Assembly (NCBI GenBank): GCA_036877525.1
Contig: JAZGTH010000008.1
Coordinates: 5,142,501-5,206,500, forward strand
Origin: Chromobotia macracanthus
Taxonomy: Eukaryota > Chordata > Actinopteri > Cypriniformes > Botiidae
Direction: 5' to 3'
DNA length: 64,000 bases
Under the pieces are notes generated by a model. It ran no database searches. It saw only the letters and a list, made by a program, of their open reading frames with translations, and was not told the DNA's origin. The position numbers and the translations under genes were made by a program. This document shows positions 1 through 12,115 of the stretch, one piece after another; positions within the stretch are counted from its first letter, which is position 1; each line of letters starts with the position of its first letter.

Positions 1-140
1 CCAAACCCTGTTGGAGGGCAGGCTACCGGACGTTATGCTGCCCGTTTGGTTCACCAACAGTATCGAAGTGGTGTCATCCTATGTACAAGATCAGAGCGAG
101 GACTGCTTATTCTTAAACATATATGTGCCAACGGAGGATG
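1..140 (+). CDS. nlgn1: Neuroligin-1 coding exon upstream of splice site A (5' part outside window)
   Basis: This is the 3' end of a coding exon of a neuroligin, a type I postsynaptic adhesion protein whose extracellular cholinesterase-like domain binds presynaptic neurexins. The frame is set from base 2 and reads Q-T-L-L-E-G-R-L-P-D-V-M-L-P-V-W-F-T-N, then V-V-S-S-Y-V-Q-D-Q, then EDCLFLNIYVPTED. The EDCLFLNIYVP stretch fits the type-B carboxylesterase/cholinesterase signature, including the conserved cysteine. The words VMLPVWFTN and VVSSYVQDQSEDCL resemble vertebrate NLGN1 more than NLGN2, 3 or 4 as I know those families. The exon ends on the first base of a codon (G at 140) and is followed by a consensus donor, gtgagt, at 141-146. 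The exon start, signal peptide and ATG lie before the window. Paralogue choice is inferred by eye; nlgn3 is the main alternative. Confidence 0.93.
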
Positions 141-661
141 GTGAGTGTATGGGCAGGCAAGATGGACAGACCTGTCTGTCATCTCGCTGTCTCAGTTTTT
201 CCTTTGTGAGGAATGTAGTGAGTGCAGCAATTACAGGAAAAACAGCATGATCTCTGCATGCCGAATGCATGCCACTGCTTCCATGCGTGAGAGTGTGCGA
301 GTGATTGAGGCCTTATGTGTGTGTCTCTTCCACCATCCCATGCACATGCAAATCCTCCTGTGTGCTGCAGCACGCCCAGTTTAGGTGAAATCTGACCTCT
401 TTCCTTTAACCTTTTATACAGACACACTTAACTGTAAGCAGCCCATAATGTGCCAGTGGTGTCTGTTGGCAAAATGAATTATAAAAGGGAAATATTCTAT
501 GCAATACTGATGATAATGTTGATGGTGATAATGATGACATAAGATAGACTACTTGCTTTTGCTAAACTTTTCTCTTCCTCTTTCAGTCAAATAGTGCTGT
601 TGCATGCTGATGTCCATATCGGACACCCATGTTATTTTTTAGTCTTCTATTCATTTTGCAG
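141..661 (+). other. nlgn1: Intron 1 (between upstream exon and cassette A1)
   Basis: A 521-bp intron with donor gtgagt at 141 and acceptor ttttgcag ending at 661, preceded by a pyrimidine-rich tract. It contains TGCATG at 255-260, 266-271 and 601-606, an unusually dense set for such a short intron. A degenerate TGATAATG-type simple repeat lies near 506-540. A possible decoy acceptor (TTTTTTAG) lies about 20 nt upstream of the used one. No gene is seen inside; the open frames that read through the donor are intronic extensions. Confidence 0.85.
601..606 (+). promoter_or_regulatory. TGCATG (RBFOX-type) splicing motif upstream of exon A1
   Basis: An exact TGCATG hexamer sits 56 nt upstream of the first base of cassette exon A1. 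TGCATG is the known binding word of RBFOX splicing factors. In characterised genes, upstream sites tend to promote skipping. Two further copies lie at 255-260 and 266-271 in the same intron. Function here is inferred from position only. Confidence 0.4.
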
Positions 662-721
662 TAAAAAGAATATCCAAGGAATGTGCCAGAAAACCCGGCA
701 AGAAAATTTGTAGAAAAGGAG
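662..721 (+). CDS. nlgn1: Neuroligin-1 splice site A cassette exon A1 (20 residues)
   Basis: A 60-bp exon flanked by ttttgcag and gtatgt. With the last G of the previous exon it encodes V-K-R-I-S-K-E-C-A-R-K-P-G-K-K-I-C-R-K-G and leaves one base (G) for the next codon. This matches the known vertebrate neuroligin A1 insert essentially residue for residue. The glycine after the proline is, as I recall it, the NLGN1 form, where NLGN3 has asparagine. The insert has nine Lys/Arg against one Glu, and two cysteines nine residues apart that could form a disulphide. It sits on the surface of the cholinesterase-like domain after the second conserved strand, where alternative inserts modulate neurexin binding and synapse-type preference in mammals. 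It is symmetric in phase (1-1), so skipping preserves the frame. It is too short to be found by ORF length alone. Confidence 0.94.
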
Positions 722-3610
722 GTATGTATCCACCTGACATGAATACAAAAGAGAAAAGGTGAAGATCTTCCGCTCACAAAACTGTAAGGTTTGCATACTT
801 GAAAACCAAGATCAGATCCTGGCTCTCTGATTTGAGTCTGCAAGTCAGAGAAAAAGCCATAATTGATTTCCACCCTAAAGAGTTAACTGGGGAGCCCAAG
901 CGTCTCTTAAATCAGATGGGCACATGTTGAACTTGCAGAGTCTAATCTCAATTAAAAGAGATGCTATCTGGATTTCATTGGCTTACACTGGCTGTATTGA
1001 TCAGAGCTTCATCAAGATAATGTCTCTCCCTCAGCTTCCCCACCCTGATGTATCCTACCTCGGGCCTTTAGGGCATCAGGGTTGGTGACAGCCCTCCCTG
1101 TATAAACTATTCTGTTAATACGGCCTCCCTGGCAACAAGAAGAACCATTAAATATTCCAGCTGAAGAGAACTGTTTCTTAAGTTCCTGTATTCTGCTGGC
1201 CTGACATTCAAAAAAACAAAAAATCGATGAATGAATAAAATACATTATCCCCAGATTTTAATTCTGATGTGTTAACAGCAGATGGGAAGAAGATGGCACT
1301 TGCCCAGCTTCCTGTTTTGCATCATGCCCCTCACCCTTGACCCATCACAGTGGTTATGCTTAACAGTTTGACATCCCTCCCACTAATTCTCCTCTGCTTT
1401 ACTCTGCATTAATCTACAGCATAAATCTGAAGCAGACTTAGCCATTCAGAAATGATACTAATTTAAATACGACTTTGAATAGCAGCCAAGATTCCCTTTA
1501 AAAATTCAGGCAATTTTAAAAGATCTTTACAGTGCCAAAGAGGGACTTTATGACCTCACACCTTGGAAAGATCTCTGATATAATTGGACCATGAAGGCCA
1601 GTGAGATCACTGATAGCATCGTGTTGTGGATTTATCATGAATGTTTAGTCTACAATGCAGAACATTTTGTGAACTTGCTGTCATTTTTCACATTTCTAAT
1701 GTTTCCAGCTTATCTACAGCCTGCTGCAGTATATAAGACCTGCCATCTTCAAGAAAAGAACTTAACCAGAGTCTTTAAAGTTTTTTTGATTTCAAAAAAC
1801 AATTGTCTCTTGTGCATGCAGATTGTCTAGGGAAATAATGGAGCAGACAGAGAAATATTCCAGTGAAATTGCAGAGTTAGATTGAGTGGTTTTGAGAGGA
1901 GTAAGGGAGGAATTTCTGCACTTATGGGTAAATGATGTAAAAGCCCTTCTCTTTTTTACGAGCATTGCACTTGATAATTTTCACTTGTCTAGTGAGACGT
2001 TTTTTTTGCCGTTAGATTTGTCCCGTGCTTGAGTCATGTAATCTGTGATAATTGTCAAAGGATGTGTTATTTATGAGCAAATTTCATTTTGATTCAGGCT
2101 TGTTCCATGCCATCTTTGAAACCACATGCTTTGTACTTCCTCCCATAGGCAAAAAGATTTAGTTTTTGAACCTGAAGCTCACACTTTAATTGGACTCGAA
2201 ATGTATACATCAACACCTATAATTCTTTTAATGAAAAGCTTTGATTTCAAAAGCATTCACTCTAACTGCATTCACACTTTTGATAGATAACAGGAGAGGA
2301 ATTTATTTTTTTACCTGCACAATATTTTGTGGATATGACTGCATAATGAACCTCGGAAATATGAGTGAATGCAGTGACGCAGGACTTCTGCGGCTCTGTT
2401 GTGATGTAATCACCAGCCTCACTGATTCGCTGGTTCCCCTCCACAACTCTGTCAAGGACAGTGTTAAGAAATGAAGTTGAAACCCTGCCTTTGTGTTCAA
2501 GGTTTTTGTTGTGTAACAGACAAATCATAATCTTTAATAAAAAGCAAACAGATTAAGCCAGGATAAGCTATTAAAAATTAATTCAGAGCTGAGAACATGG
2601 GCTGCCTTTAATGAAATTTTAATAGTGTTGGTTTTCATTTCTAATGTGACAACGACTGATGCTGTTTAGCCATGTCACGAGCAGCTGTCAATAGTCTCTC
2701 TCACCTTCATACTTAATTTTCTCTCTCCCTGTTCCAGTTTTGCAGTGGTTTATAGTAGCCCTGTGGGGAGTTCTAGGTCTGAGATACACTGACAAGAACG
2801 AGCACCACTGCCCTCCAAACCCCCTGCCCCATCCCCTCCTGTATTTCTCTTTCTTCCTCTTTGTTTCTGCCTCCTCTCTGCACCCACCCCTGGAATTGTC
2901 TGTAAAACCTAAGATGAAATTCCCTCCGTCTTGGGGTATGCTTGGCGAATGCTGCACAGAAGAGTCAGGGTTAGCAGCGAAGGTGGAGATGAGCGTAGAT
3001 GTCTGATTGTATTGAGGCCGAGGGTGGTGCTTGCGGAACATCAGGTAGAAACTTGATCATCATGGCAGGGCGTAGAGTTAGAGATGTAAGGAAGCCAGGC
3101 AGAGTTTGTGTCTGGGAAAGTAAGAGGTTTGTCACACTTGTTTTGGAGGCATGCAGAAGATGGTGGAGTGTGGGTGGAAAGAGCTATGGTGTGTCAGAGC
3201 AACACAATTCCTCTGGTTCAAGGTTGTCAGTGTCCCAGTGGAAATCAGATTTAAATCATACATACATGGAGTGATCGGAATCACCTGGGTTTCTGTCTAA
3301 TGCAGTGTGACTCAAATCAAATTTCTCTCTATGGGATGTGATATTTGGAAAGGCAATCTGTTGAAAAAATGTGGAGCTCTGGAAATAAGATGTGGTGTTA
3401 CACTGAAGGTCTACTACAGAAACATTATTATATACCTTTTTATGGTGAATTGCAACCATGCGGCTTAGGAAATGGTGTGCAATTTATCGTGGTGATTTGT
3501 GAACAAGATGACAATATATTGCATGGATCTGCAGGAAACAAAAAAGTTCTGTGGATATCTTAAGTTTTTATTTACAATAAGGATGGTTAACTAGATTTTT
3601 AAAGAACATT
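722..3610. other. Intron 2, 5' part: nothing recognised
   Basis: AT-rich intronic sequence with no repeat family that I recognise. One TGCATG occurs at 1813-1818, about 1.1 kb downstream of exon A1. Short open frames here (for example 2688-3041 on the minus strand and 2740-3006 on the plus strand) overlap each other and have low-complexity composition, which argues against coding. Confidence 0.6.
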
Positions 3611-3715
3611 TTGCTTGCTAAGGTGTGGTTGCTAAGTCATTTAGAGTGATTTTGGTATACTTCTGTGTGGTTGATAGGGTATTCAGAATGGTTGCTTAAT
3701 GGCAACTCAATGGAC
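3611..3715 (+). repeat. Degenerate GGTTGCTA-type minisatellite
   Basis: Imperfect repetition of GTGGTTGCTAAG / GTGGTTGATAGGGTATTC / ATGGTTGCTTAATGG. This resembles the GGTTGCTAGG(G)TGTTCT-type dispersed repeat common in cyprinid introns. A second decayed copy is at 10900-10998. The family assignment is from memory of the pattern. Confidence 0.45.
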
Positions 3716-4254
3716 TTGAATGGCAAACAAGTAAAAAAATTCCCCCAAGTCTAATATTGTCATCCCTAGATATGACTCAGGTCTCATTGAAAGTCTGTTG
3801 GAGTTCTTTTGTTTATTATTTTGTCTGCCAGGCAAAATTTGTAGGTCTGATTGCTTAGAAAAGTTATAGCACACGTCTCCTCAACAGGCTGTGTGATTTA
3901 TGTTATCACTCATGTCTAAAGAACAAACAGTGCAGGCTGAATTTAAAAAGTTTTAAAAAGTATGAGGAACAGTAAAAGTGATTCTTGTTTATGCAGACAA
4001 CACTTACCAATCATTCAAATTACACATGATGTTTTAAAACCATAACATGGAGGCATAAAATGCTTCCCATAAATTCACATTCTGTTGGAAAAGAAACTTA
4101 ATGTGCATTTTAAGCACCTTACTTGAACAATTGTCATGTTCTGAATGTCAAATCTGTTTGTTCAGGGTCTATATGAATATTTATCGAGGGTGTAGGAGTG
4201 TGAGAAAATAATATTACTGTAGGTTATGCTTTTCACCATTGTTTCAGACTCTAG

Positions 4255-4680
4255 ATTAATTTTCCGCACACTGTGCTTTTGTATCAACTTCCTGCGTGAT
4301 TCGAGTGCCATGTTGTGTAGGTGATGGTGTCGCCGTTTGAATCAGTAATGAAGGAACCGGTTCACCTTGACTGATGTATTCCAACAGCAGTCCGCCGGAT
4401 AATTTTAATATCAGAGAAAATTTAAATCTAATCTCTACGAGCAGTTTAATGCACACACAGGTATCCCCAGACTTACAGAATACTGTAACACATCATTTTG
4501 AAAACCAATCAATGGTCTATTGCAGCCGTTAACCGTCCTGATCAGGGGTCTGCGCAGCCAGCCCTGCCGGTAATAATACAGATTTGCATGCCATTCATGT
4601 TTTAATGTGTGAACTGAGAGGCACATAAAAATCCTGCAAATCTCATACAGGTCAGTTCGATGAGGAAAAACATGCACATT
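4255..4680. other. Candidate conserved non-coding block
   Basis: This repeat-free stretch has more CpG than its surroundings and contains regulatory-looking words: ATTTGCAT (octamer) near 4582-4590, GGATAATTTTAAT near 4396 and CCAATCAATGG near 4505. The overlapping minus-strand open frames (4256-4456 and 4435-4677) have no recognisable domain. Conservation is not shown by this sequence alone. Confidence 0.25.
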
Positions 4681-6959
4681 GGCATTGTTATTGTGGTATA
4701 ACAGTTGTTTGTCATGATAACAGTAACAGTTTATCTTACAGTACTGGCACTGACACGTCTTTTCTCAAATGCTTAATTATTTGTGATTTGCATCACTTAA
4801 ATAAAAAAACCCTTAAGATGGTAATACAAATTATGCATACCCACAGTTTCAGTTATACTTTGGGCCCTAATCTTTGATATACATCAAATATACAGCTCTT
4901 GAATGAATGAATGATGATTAACCCCCACACTGCCAGAGCATTTTAACAATTTTAATAACGTAACTGTACATTCAGAACTAACATATATTCTAATAAATGT
5001 TGACATTTTACAAAATGTAAATTGCTTGTAATTTTGCAGTATGATTCATTTGGCTGCAGTGTTAATGCATGTTAAAGTGTGCAGAAATGTGCTTTTTGAC
5101 AAATACAGTAAACAGTCGCATTAGTGTTAGCTGACAACTGATAAATAACTGGTTATCATCAGCATTTGCCTTATTTACGTTCAGTGCTTCCCTAAAATCA
5201 CTGTAGTATTTCACAAGCCAAAATCTCTGGTAATCAGACTGAAATGAGAAATTTAAATGGTTACCCTAAAACCTACATAACCTCTGTGTGTAGCATTGGT
5301 GCCAGTGCAAAATAAATAGTGGATTAATTTTCCCTTTATGAACACATCCTGATTTCGAAAATTTTGCTAATTATTTTATGCTGTAAAGCTGAGACAAGCA
5401 TTTCTTTTTGTAGCAACATGGCGCTTTCTAGTTTTCCTAAATGCAGATCTCCAGCAGATTTGGGATTTCCTGTTTTATCTGAAAAGATAAAGTGAGATTA
5501 GAAAAACATAGAATATCTAGTTGATGTTCTTGTGATCTGTGATGTGCTGCGTTATTCACCAATTTTGTCATTTTTTTTATGCCACGATTTTTAATTTAAC
5601 ACCTGCCCCTAGATCTCACTCTTCTGTGCCTGTTTTGATAAAATATTGTTGCTTATTCAATGAAAAATATAAAAATCACAAACTGTAAGAAAAAATCAGT
5701 TCAAGTCAATGAACACCATCATGTTCTTTATCTTAAAAGCTGTCGGTCTGAACTGTAACATTCCTGAGGTAAGTGTAGTGCCAAGTCACGGTAATTACAG
5801 TTTATGCTAAAATGGAGCGTATTAGAGTAACCAGACTGGCGTGTGGCACCTGGCCCTGTTCCCAGATCAGCTCAAAGCATGGTCTCAGAACGTAGATGAC
5901 AACAACTGAACCTTGTGGAGAGGGGAAAAATAACAGAGAGGAATAGAGAAGACAGGCTGCCGCAGATGGCGTGTGTGCAGGGGACATTGTCTAAATACTT
6001 CATTCACCTTGAAATGACAATGAGACGACCGCCTTTCAATGAACAGCTACAGTCTGGTGTTCACTGAATTCACAAACAGATATGCAAAGATACACACAAT
6101 CTTTAACAAAAATGCTGTTTTTAAGTCCAATGTTTTAAGGTTTCGTCAGTGTTTTGTCTGTAACTAACACTACATAACAGTATATAACAGTATTGTGTGT
6201 TTTGTTCTTTTTGTATCTGCGGCACTTTTCTGAAAACTAGTTATTGTTAATGGTTCTTGTTGACAAAACCCTTTGAGGGGAAAAAGTAATAGACTTATTG
6301 CATTATATCAAAGTGTGTGTCAGCGTTTTCAGAGGCACACTATATGGGTGATGCTGTGAATTGGTTCAGGTTGTAGAGTCACCATCATACTTGCTTTTAG
6401 CATTAAATCCATAGTTCCACAAAAAGGGTTTCATTAATTGATATCAGCCTACACAATCAGTAAGAGTTAGAGCTTGGGGTTGGAGAACAGGCCATGAAAT
6501 TGACAGAACTAAATAAACAGAATACAATTGCCTGGTACAAATCTATCTTCCAAAAACTAGTTAGCTTATTTAGACAGTATTTTAAGGTGTAAAGGCAGTT
6601 TTTGCTTGAAAGCAATCCCATGCATTGTGGCAGGCAGAGCAAAAGAAATTTTACCCGGAATGTTTGTGCCATATGTTTTAGTGCTTACTAGTGCATTGTT
6701 AGCTTAGCAACATGTTAACCAAAATGTCACTAATGAGGTTCTTTTTCAGTTAGGGTGCTGCCTGCCTATGTAGACATTGAAACAGAGATAAACATGCATT
6801 TAAGAAATGTTAGCAGTCTACATTAGAATACAAATTGGTATGCCCCTAAACCTTTTATTATTGGTTCAGAGTTAAGACCTGTAATTACTTTCACTGATCC
6901 TGAGAAGTGTAACTAATAGCAACAGGGACAGTGCTAGTCAAGTAGAACAGTAGTTATGT

Positions 6960-7215
6960 GACTGGGTTATTCCACACTGCAGAACCCATTCAGTCCGTCC
7001 AATCAATGACCGGCTTTGTGTTTGCTGTCAACGCTATGACTGTCTCTGACACTTCTCGACCTCTAATTAGAGCGGAGGCATCAATAACTCATCAGTCCCT
7101 TCATTAAACATATCGGTGGCCATGCGGCCGTCTCGGGGCAGACTCTCTCGCCTTCATTTTGCTGCTTCGCTAGTTTGCCATGTCCTCCGCTGGCCGTCTC
7201 CAGCGAGTGTCATTA
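6960..7215. other. Candidate conserved non-coding block
   Basis: An unusually CpG-rich patch in an AT-rich intron, including GGCCATGCGGCCGTCTCGGG around 7118-7138. It contains homeodomain-type words such as CTAATTAG near 7064. There are no simple repeats and no open frame of note. It looks like preserved non-coding DNA, judged from composition only. Confidence 0.28.
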
Positions 7216-8839
7216 CCGCTGAGGTCATTTAATCACAGATAGAGATCATAACAAGCAGAAAGAGGCTAGAGAAACAGACGTCCTGTAGACTGGCCCTCAC
7301 AATCTCACACACACAGACTTTTGAATAATGAAGGACAGGAAAACACATTAACAGACCACAGTTATGTCCTGGGAGGGCTGCACAAGAGCACAAGAAAATT
7401 AAAGGGGAACCAATCTGTGAATTAATCATTTTATTGAAATGAATCTTTTCAGTAAATTGATTGAAACTGTTGAGAAAACTGAACAGTTCTTTTATCTGAG
7501 TCTGAGCTGTTCTTGAGTAAACAATTATCTAACCTGAATCAACTTAAGAACCACCTTTTTAACATATCTGTAATGTGTAAGAAAAAGGTAAAGTTTGTTT
7601 TGCTGAATAGCTAAAATGTTTCCTCAAAACTTACTGGAAATATGTTTTTTGACTTGACAAATGCAAAACCCACTTGGTTTTAGGCAGCAGCATTTTATTA
7701 AAATCAGAGAAATGGAAATTAATTTCTGTAATGTTTAGTGTCAATACAAGGATTATAATGACTTTGTTCTTATGAGCCGAAACATGGCAGCAACAGCCTG
7801 AACTGGAATGCATGTAATTACAATAAACAGCCTGATTAATAAAACTTAAAACAAATGAACAAGAATATGTACCTACATATGGATTTATTGAACATGAATG
7901 ATGACGTGAAAGAGCAACTGAATCTAAAAACAGAATAATATGACAATGAGGAAGAAAGAGGGAGCCATGCATAGCTTTAGTCTGTGAGTAGAGGGCTGGC
8001 CAAACAGTGTCTGAGACTGAGAGAGGCTTCACCTTGAATATTAATGATGGTTTAAGCCCATCAATTCTTCAGTGTGGCAGTTCTTGTAAGCACAAGACGG
8101 AGCTTCTGCTCTATCTGCAGCCTTTGGCAATTATTTCAGTGTGTCAGGAGACAGTCATTCAGAGCAAAATTAAAGGCATAAACACAAATAATGTGCTTAA
8201 AAGTGAGTAAATTTCAGCCCCAGCTTTTATTTAGCTTTTCAGCTCATAATTAAATGAGCTAAGTGCCAACAGCATCATTTATGTTCCTTTATTAAAACAA
8301 AAACCCACATTAAGATAGATTAAAACACTAAACTCTTTGATTTAAAGTTAAAATATTACCACTAGACCAGCAGGTCATATCTAATGTTTTTGGCTAATCT
8401 TGAGACTTTCCACTGACTTACAGAATCCTGGAACAGAGAGAGACTTGTTAGGATGAAGTTATAATATAAAACATCAGAAGTCAATGAATTGGTCAGCAGG
8501 AATGGCTCCCACAAATGAGATTGTGATGAAATTGTACATTTAACAGCCATGTCTCTCCTGCACATACAGTGAACACTAAACTTATTGTTGCAAAATGTCA
8601 CCCATCCTAAATGGTGTTACTGTATTTCTTCTGTACATAGTGCGCTTATGATGTTTGTAGTTATTTTAAGGTGCAAAAATAACATTTCTGAAAATGAATG
8701 TGCGATTTATCATGCAGCAGGAATACAGTGGAAGAGAGAGATGTGACATTTCAAGCAGAGATTGCGACGTCAGCAGTCTGTGAACAAACTGGTTTTGAGT
8801 CCTCTTTTGAGCATGTGAGGTACTGAGAATTACTAAGAA
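7216..8839. other. Intron 2 segment: nothing firm
   Basis: AT-rich sequence. A stretch near 7430-7560 repeats words like TTGATTGAAACTG and CTGAACAGTTC. Similar wording recurs at 61880-61985 (TCATTCTGAGCTGTTCTGAG and ACTGAACTGAGAACAG), which hints at a weak dispersed repeat. The 133-residue minus-strand open frame at 7631-8032 has no recognisable domain. Confidence 0.35.
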
Positions 8840-9289
8840 ATTAGGGTTGTGTGATATAGAAGACAACTATATATGTCTGTTTTGCAGCATTTACAGCCTA
8901 ACAATATTTGAGCTGTAACTTGATATTGTTTGTGCTCTGTAATGGCTTCAAGGTTGATTTTTTTCTTTACAGTTTTGAACATATTATTTAAATGGTTTTA
9001 GAATTTTAAGCTGCAATCTGTAACTTTTGCCTCTATCACCACTTAGGTTACTTTATGTACTTAAGTCATTATTATAGACTTGTCATTGTGAATCGGGATA
9101 AGGTAAGGAGACCATTTTTTATCATGGATCTGTTATGTACTCAGTAACTTATTTTGACTTATTTTTAACCAAGCAGCTTTAACAATATTAAATTCACAAA
9201 GTTATATATAACCAAATTTATAGTGAATATTACAAAATATTGATATATTAATATATATTGATATATTCTGTATATCACCCAGTCTTAAT
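8840..9289. mobile_element. MITE-like element with GGGYTGTGTGATATA-type ends, interrupted by a second element
   Basis: The left end ATTAGGGTTGTGTGATATA (8840-8858) and the reverse complement of the right end (9271-9289, ATTAAGACTGGGTGATATA) match at 15 of 19 positions. The interior includes AT-rich ATATTGATATATTAATATAT near the right end. This fits the fish elements whose ends read GGGCTGGGCGATAT. A different family is inserted at about 9006-9187. No transposase is present, so the copy is non-autonomous. Confidence 0.6.
9006..9187 (-). mobile_element. GCTGCAATCTGTAACTTTT-family MITE, nested
   Basis: The left boundary reads TTTTAAGCTGCAATCTGTAACTTTT and the right boundary reads GCAGCTTTAAC. 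Its reverse complement shares long matches with 13124-13290: GTTAAAGCTGC, GGTTAAAA, GTCTCCTTACCT, ATTCACAATG and TATAATAATGA in the same order. The two copies are therefore one family in opposite orientation. This copy lacks part of its terminal repeat on one side. It lies wholly inside the element at 8840-9289. Confidence 0.6.
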
Positions 9290-11689
9290 AGTCATGCTTG
9301 CTTGAGAATGAGACAAGAATAATCATATAATCATGATCACATAAGTATTTCACATGGACATTATGTCTTGCTATAATAAGATTGGTAGGAGTATATTCTG
9401 ATAATGTTCTGTGTGTGAATTCTTTGATAAACTGATAATAATTATACATCAGATTCATATGCAGTCAGAGGCCTCTGCTGTGCCATTAGAGGAACATAAT
9501 GCAATTGATCATTTTATTGATCCCATTACACTGCAGAGTACAAGCCGATCTATAAGAACTCCAATATCAAAACATCTGCCATTAAACACAAATGTTTTAT
9601 GAATCAGCAATAAGATGTTTTTTTTTTTTAAGTGGTTCATATGCTGTAATTGCTGTGTGTATGTTTCTGCTTAGTTTTTACTGGCTCCACCTATACGTTT
9701 ATATTGCAATTCTTGCAAAATCTGATCTGTCTGCCAGCTAGATGACATTACCTTAGTGGTATTTAAATCACAATTTGCAACCTGTAATAAGGCAGCAGTG
9801 CCCCTAGTGTTTCCATCAGTTGTCCTAAAACTCTCCTGCGCACTAGTCATTCTAAGTCAGATTCAGATCATCTTCAAAGGTAAAAAACTGGCATGTGCCA
9901 ATGAAATCATATCGTTAAATTCATGTAGAATAGTAATTGTCAGATTCAGATGACACCTCACAGTTCCCCCTGAACGACATTCAGTATTTATCATGCAACA
10001 TAGTGCTGCGTGACAATCGGCTCTGTGGAAAACAAGGACATGGGAGAAAAAAAGAGAGAAAAAGGCAGGAAAGCTTTTTGAGGAGGGTGCGACGCTTCAT
10101 TGAGGCTGTGTTCTGGGAGTCGAGTATGACAAGCTCCGATCCTTTGTTATTCCTTTGTTTTAAGAGCGTTCCAGCAGAGCCGCACAGAGCTCCTGCGCAG
10201 CCCTGCAGCCCCACTCCACCACTGCATCTGCTCAGAAGATGCAGCAGTGATGAAAGGCGAGGACAAACACGGCATCTCATGCCACCAGAGAACTCTACAC
10301 AGATTGTAGCTGCAGGCTTCCACAGCAAAAAAACAGCAGTGTCACCATCAATATTAATATAATCAGAAGATAGTTGTGGCAAGGCTAAAAGACTAAAAAT
10401 AATGAAGTCATGGAATCAATCTCATCTAGTGGAAAGAAAGCAGGACTTCAGAGACTTTAGATATAACTTAGAAAATGTGAAAGTAAACTGATGGCTGTGA
10501 AGAAAATAGAAGGCCTTTGATTAGACTGTGTCAGGTTATCAAACTAGACCATCTGATTTCTAATACAGGGTGGAATAGCTTTTCTGAGAGAAGGTCTTCT
10601 CAATGCAGTCACATAAGCTCATAAAAGCCTTTAAGAGAAAGTTGTAAAGGAGACTTCAGCTTTCAATCTCCACTAATGAAATCTCTCTCTCTCTTACTCT
10701 GTCTCAGAATCTGTTGAAGATTCTATAAAGGTCTTTTGAAAATCCTGACTGAAATGCTCTGTTTTACTGTTGCAGGTTTGTTGTTGCAGCAGAAGTCCTA
10801 AAATGGTCATCCTTGGTAGTATTAAGTAAAATCAGGTAGAGTTTTATAGTTTATGAAGAAAATGTGAGCAATGCTTAACTGTACAAACGTTTTTAGCACA
10901 GTGTTAAGGTGTTGCCATGCAGTTGCTGCTGCTGAGTGGTTTACAGTGTTTACAGTATTAAATGGTTGCTATGTAATATGATATTCTGGTTGTGAATCCT
11001 AGGGTCCCAGATATGCATTGTTTTTAAATGATGGGTTCTACCTTTAATGTAATGTGATGTCACAGTAACTCATGATTAGCTAGAATGGGTCACACTGTAT
11101 GCATGACCCATGATGATTCCAAAAGCTTCCAAAAAGCTGCTTATTTTTATAATTTGAGAATCATGTTATGCCCCATCACTGTTGGAAAAGCCACCTGATC
11201 CCTGATCAGCAGGGCTGGAGCGGACACACAGTCCATCTGTCCACCTGTGCAGGAAGAAGCAGAATTCACACGTGGGTCAGTGCAGGTACATTTGCTCAGT
11301 CTCACAAGCAGGACAGTCAAGCTTAATTTTGTAGGTTTATATAAGGATAAACTGCATATAATTGAAAACAAAATAGATTGATATAGAAATACTAGCTATG
11401 ATTTTTATATTTAAATTCCAAAACAGAAAAGTATAGTTAAGTGTGGAACATGTCTTTATAGATGTCATTTTATAGACTGTAATGCAGTGTGCAACACTGG
11501 AGCAGTTCATAGTGCTTTCCAGCCTAAACCTGGTAGTGATTTGAATTCTGATTGACCAGGATGTTGGCATTCAGGAAACCCTCTTGAAAGGCTTGGCTAA
11601 TTCTGCTCCTTTGTTCTCATAAAAAGCAGTAAAAAAGAGAATGTTCACATTTCATAACATCCTTTTCAGCCTCTTTTGCCCCTGTCTGG
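9290..11689. other. Intron 2 segment with one low-complexity tract
   Basis: Mostly unrecognised AT-rich sequence. A short CT tract lies at 10681-10695. Overlapping open frames on both strands at 9937-10382 (141 and 133 residues) have no domains, no splice context and poor codon character, so I treat them as chance. A decayed GGTTGCTA-type repeat is at 10900-10998. Confidence 0.5.
10900..10998 (+). repeat. Degenerate GGTTGCTA-type repeat, second copy
   Basis: Scattered GTTGCCATGCAGTTGCTG, GAGTGGTTTACAGTG and AATGGTTGCTATG words resemble the block at 3611-3715 but are more decayed. Confidence 0.3.
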
Positions 11690-12115
11690 GAATTTAACAT
11701 ACACCCGGCCAGTTGCCAGCCGACGGCATTTTGCAAAGCCGTAATTTGCATCATTGTGGTTTAGGCTGAGCCTGCAAATGTTGTCAGTGTGTTGTGACTG
11801 CTTTTCTTTTATGCCGTCTCTCGTATTGTGTAGCTTATCAGTCCCTGACCACAGAGGCGTATGTTTAATTGCGCCGGGCTCTCTTTGTTTCGATTTCCGG
11901 AATAGCCATTTTTACACGAAAAGATGAGTTAATTGGTATTTTTCCTGATAAAAGTGACATCTAAAGAGCTCCAATCTTCACTGATGCTAATTGCTTTCAG
12001 TTCAAATACGAATTCCTTGTGGAACGGTCTCCGAGTAATGGGCTAATGCGACAGCCCGCCGGACAGGAAGTAGTTCCTAATGTTCTAAAAATATATCAGA
12101 TTTGCCAGCCAGAGT
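11690..12115. other. Candidate conserved non-coding block
   Basis: Sequence character changes sharply here: many CpGs, no simple repeats and dense factor-like words. These include TAATTTGCATCATTG (octamer/homeodomain) at about 11740, TTTAATTGCGCC near 11864, GAGTTAATTGG near 11925 and GCTAATTGCTTTCAG near 11985. There is no open frame of note. This is my strongest candidate for an enhancer-like element in intron 2, but it rests on composition only. Confidence 0.33.

Noticed and set aside
11..250. Open frame continuing past base 140
   Set aside because: A consensus donor gtgagt at 141 and the family sequence end the exon at 140. Residues beyond do not match neuroligin.
9937..10382. Overlapping 141- and 133-codon open frames on opposite strands
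   Set aside because: No domain, signal or splice context. The frames mirror each other in a GC-richer stretch, as expected by chance.
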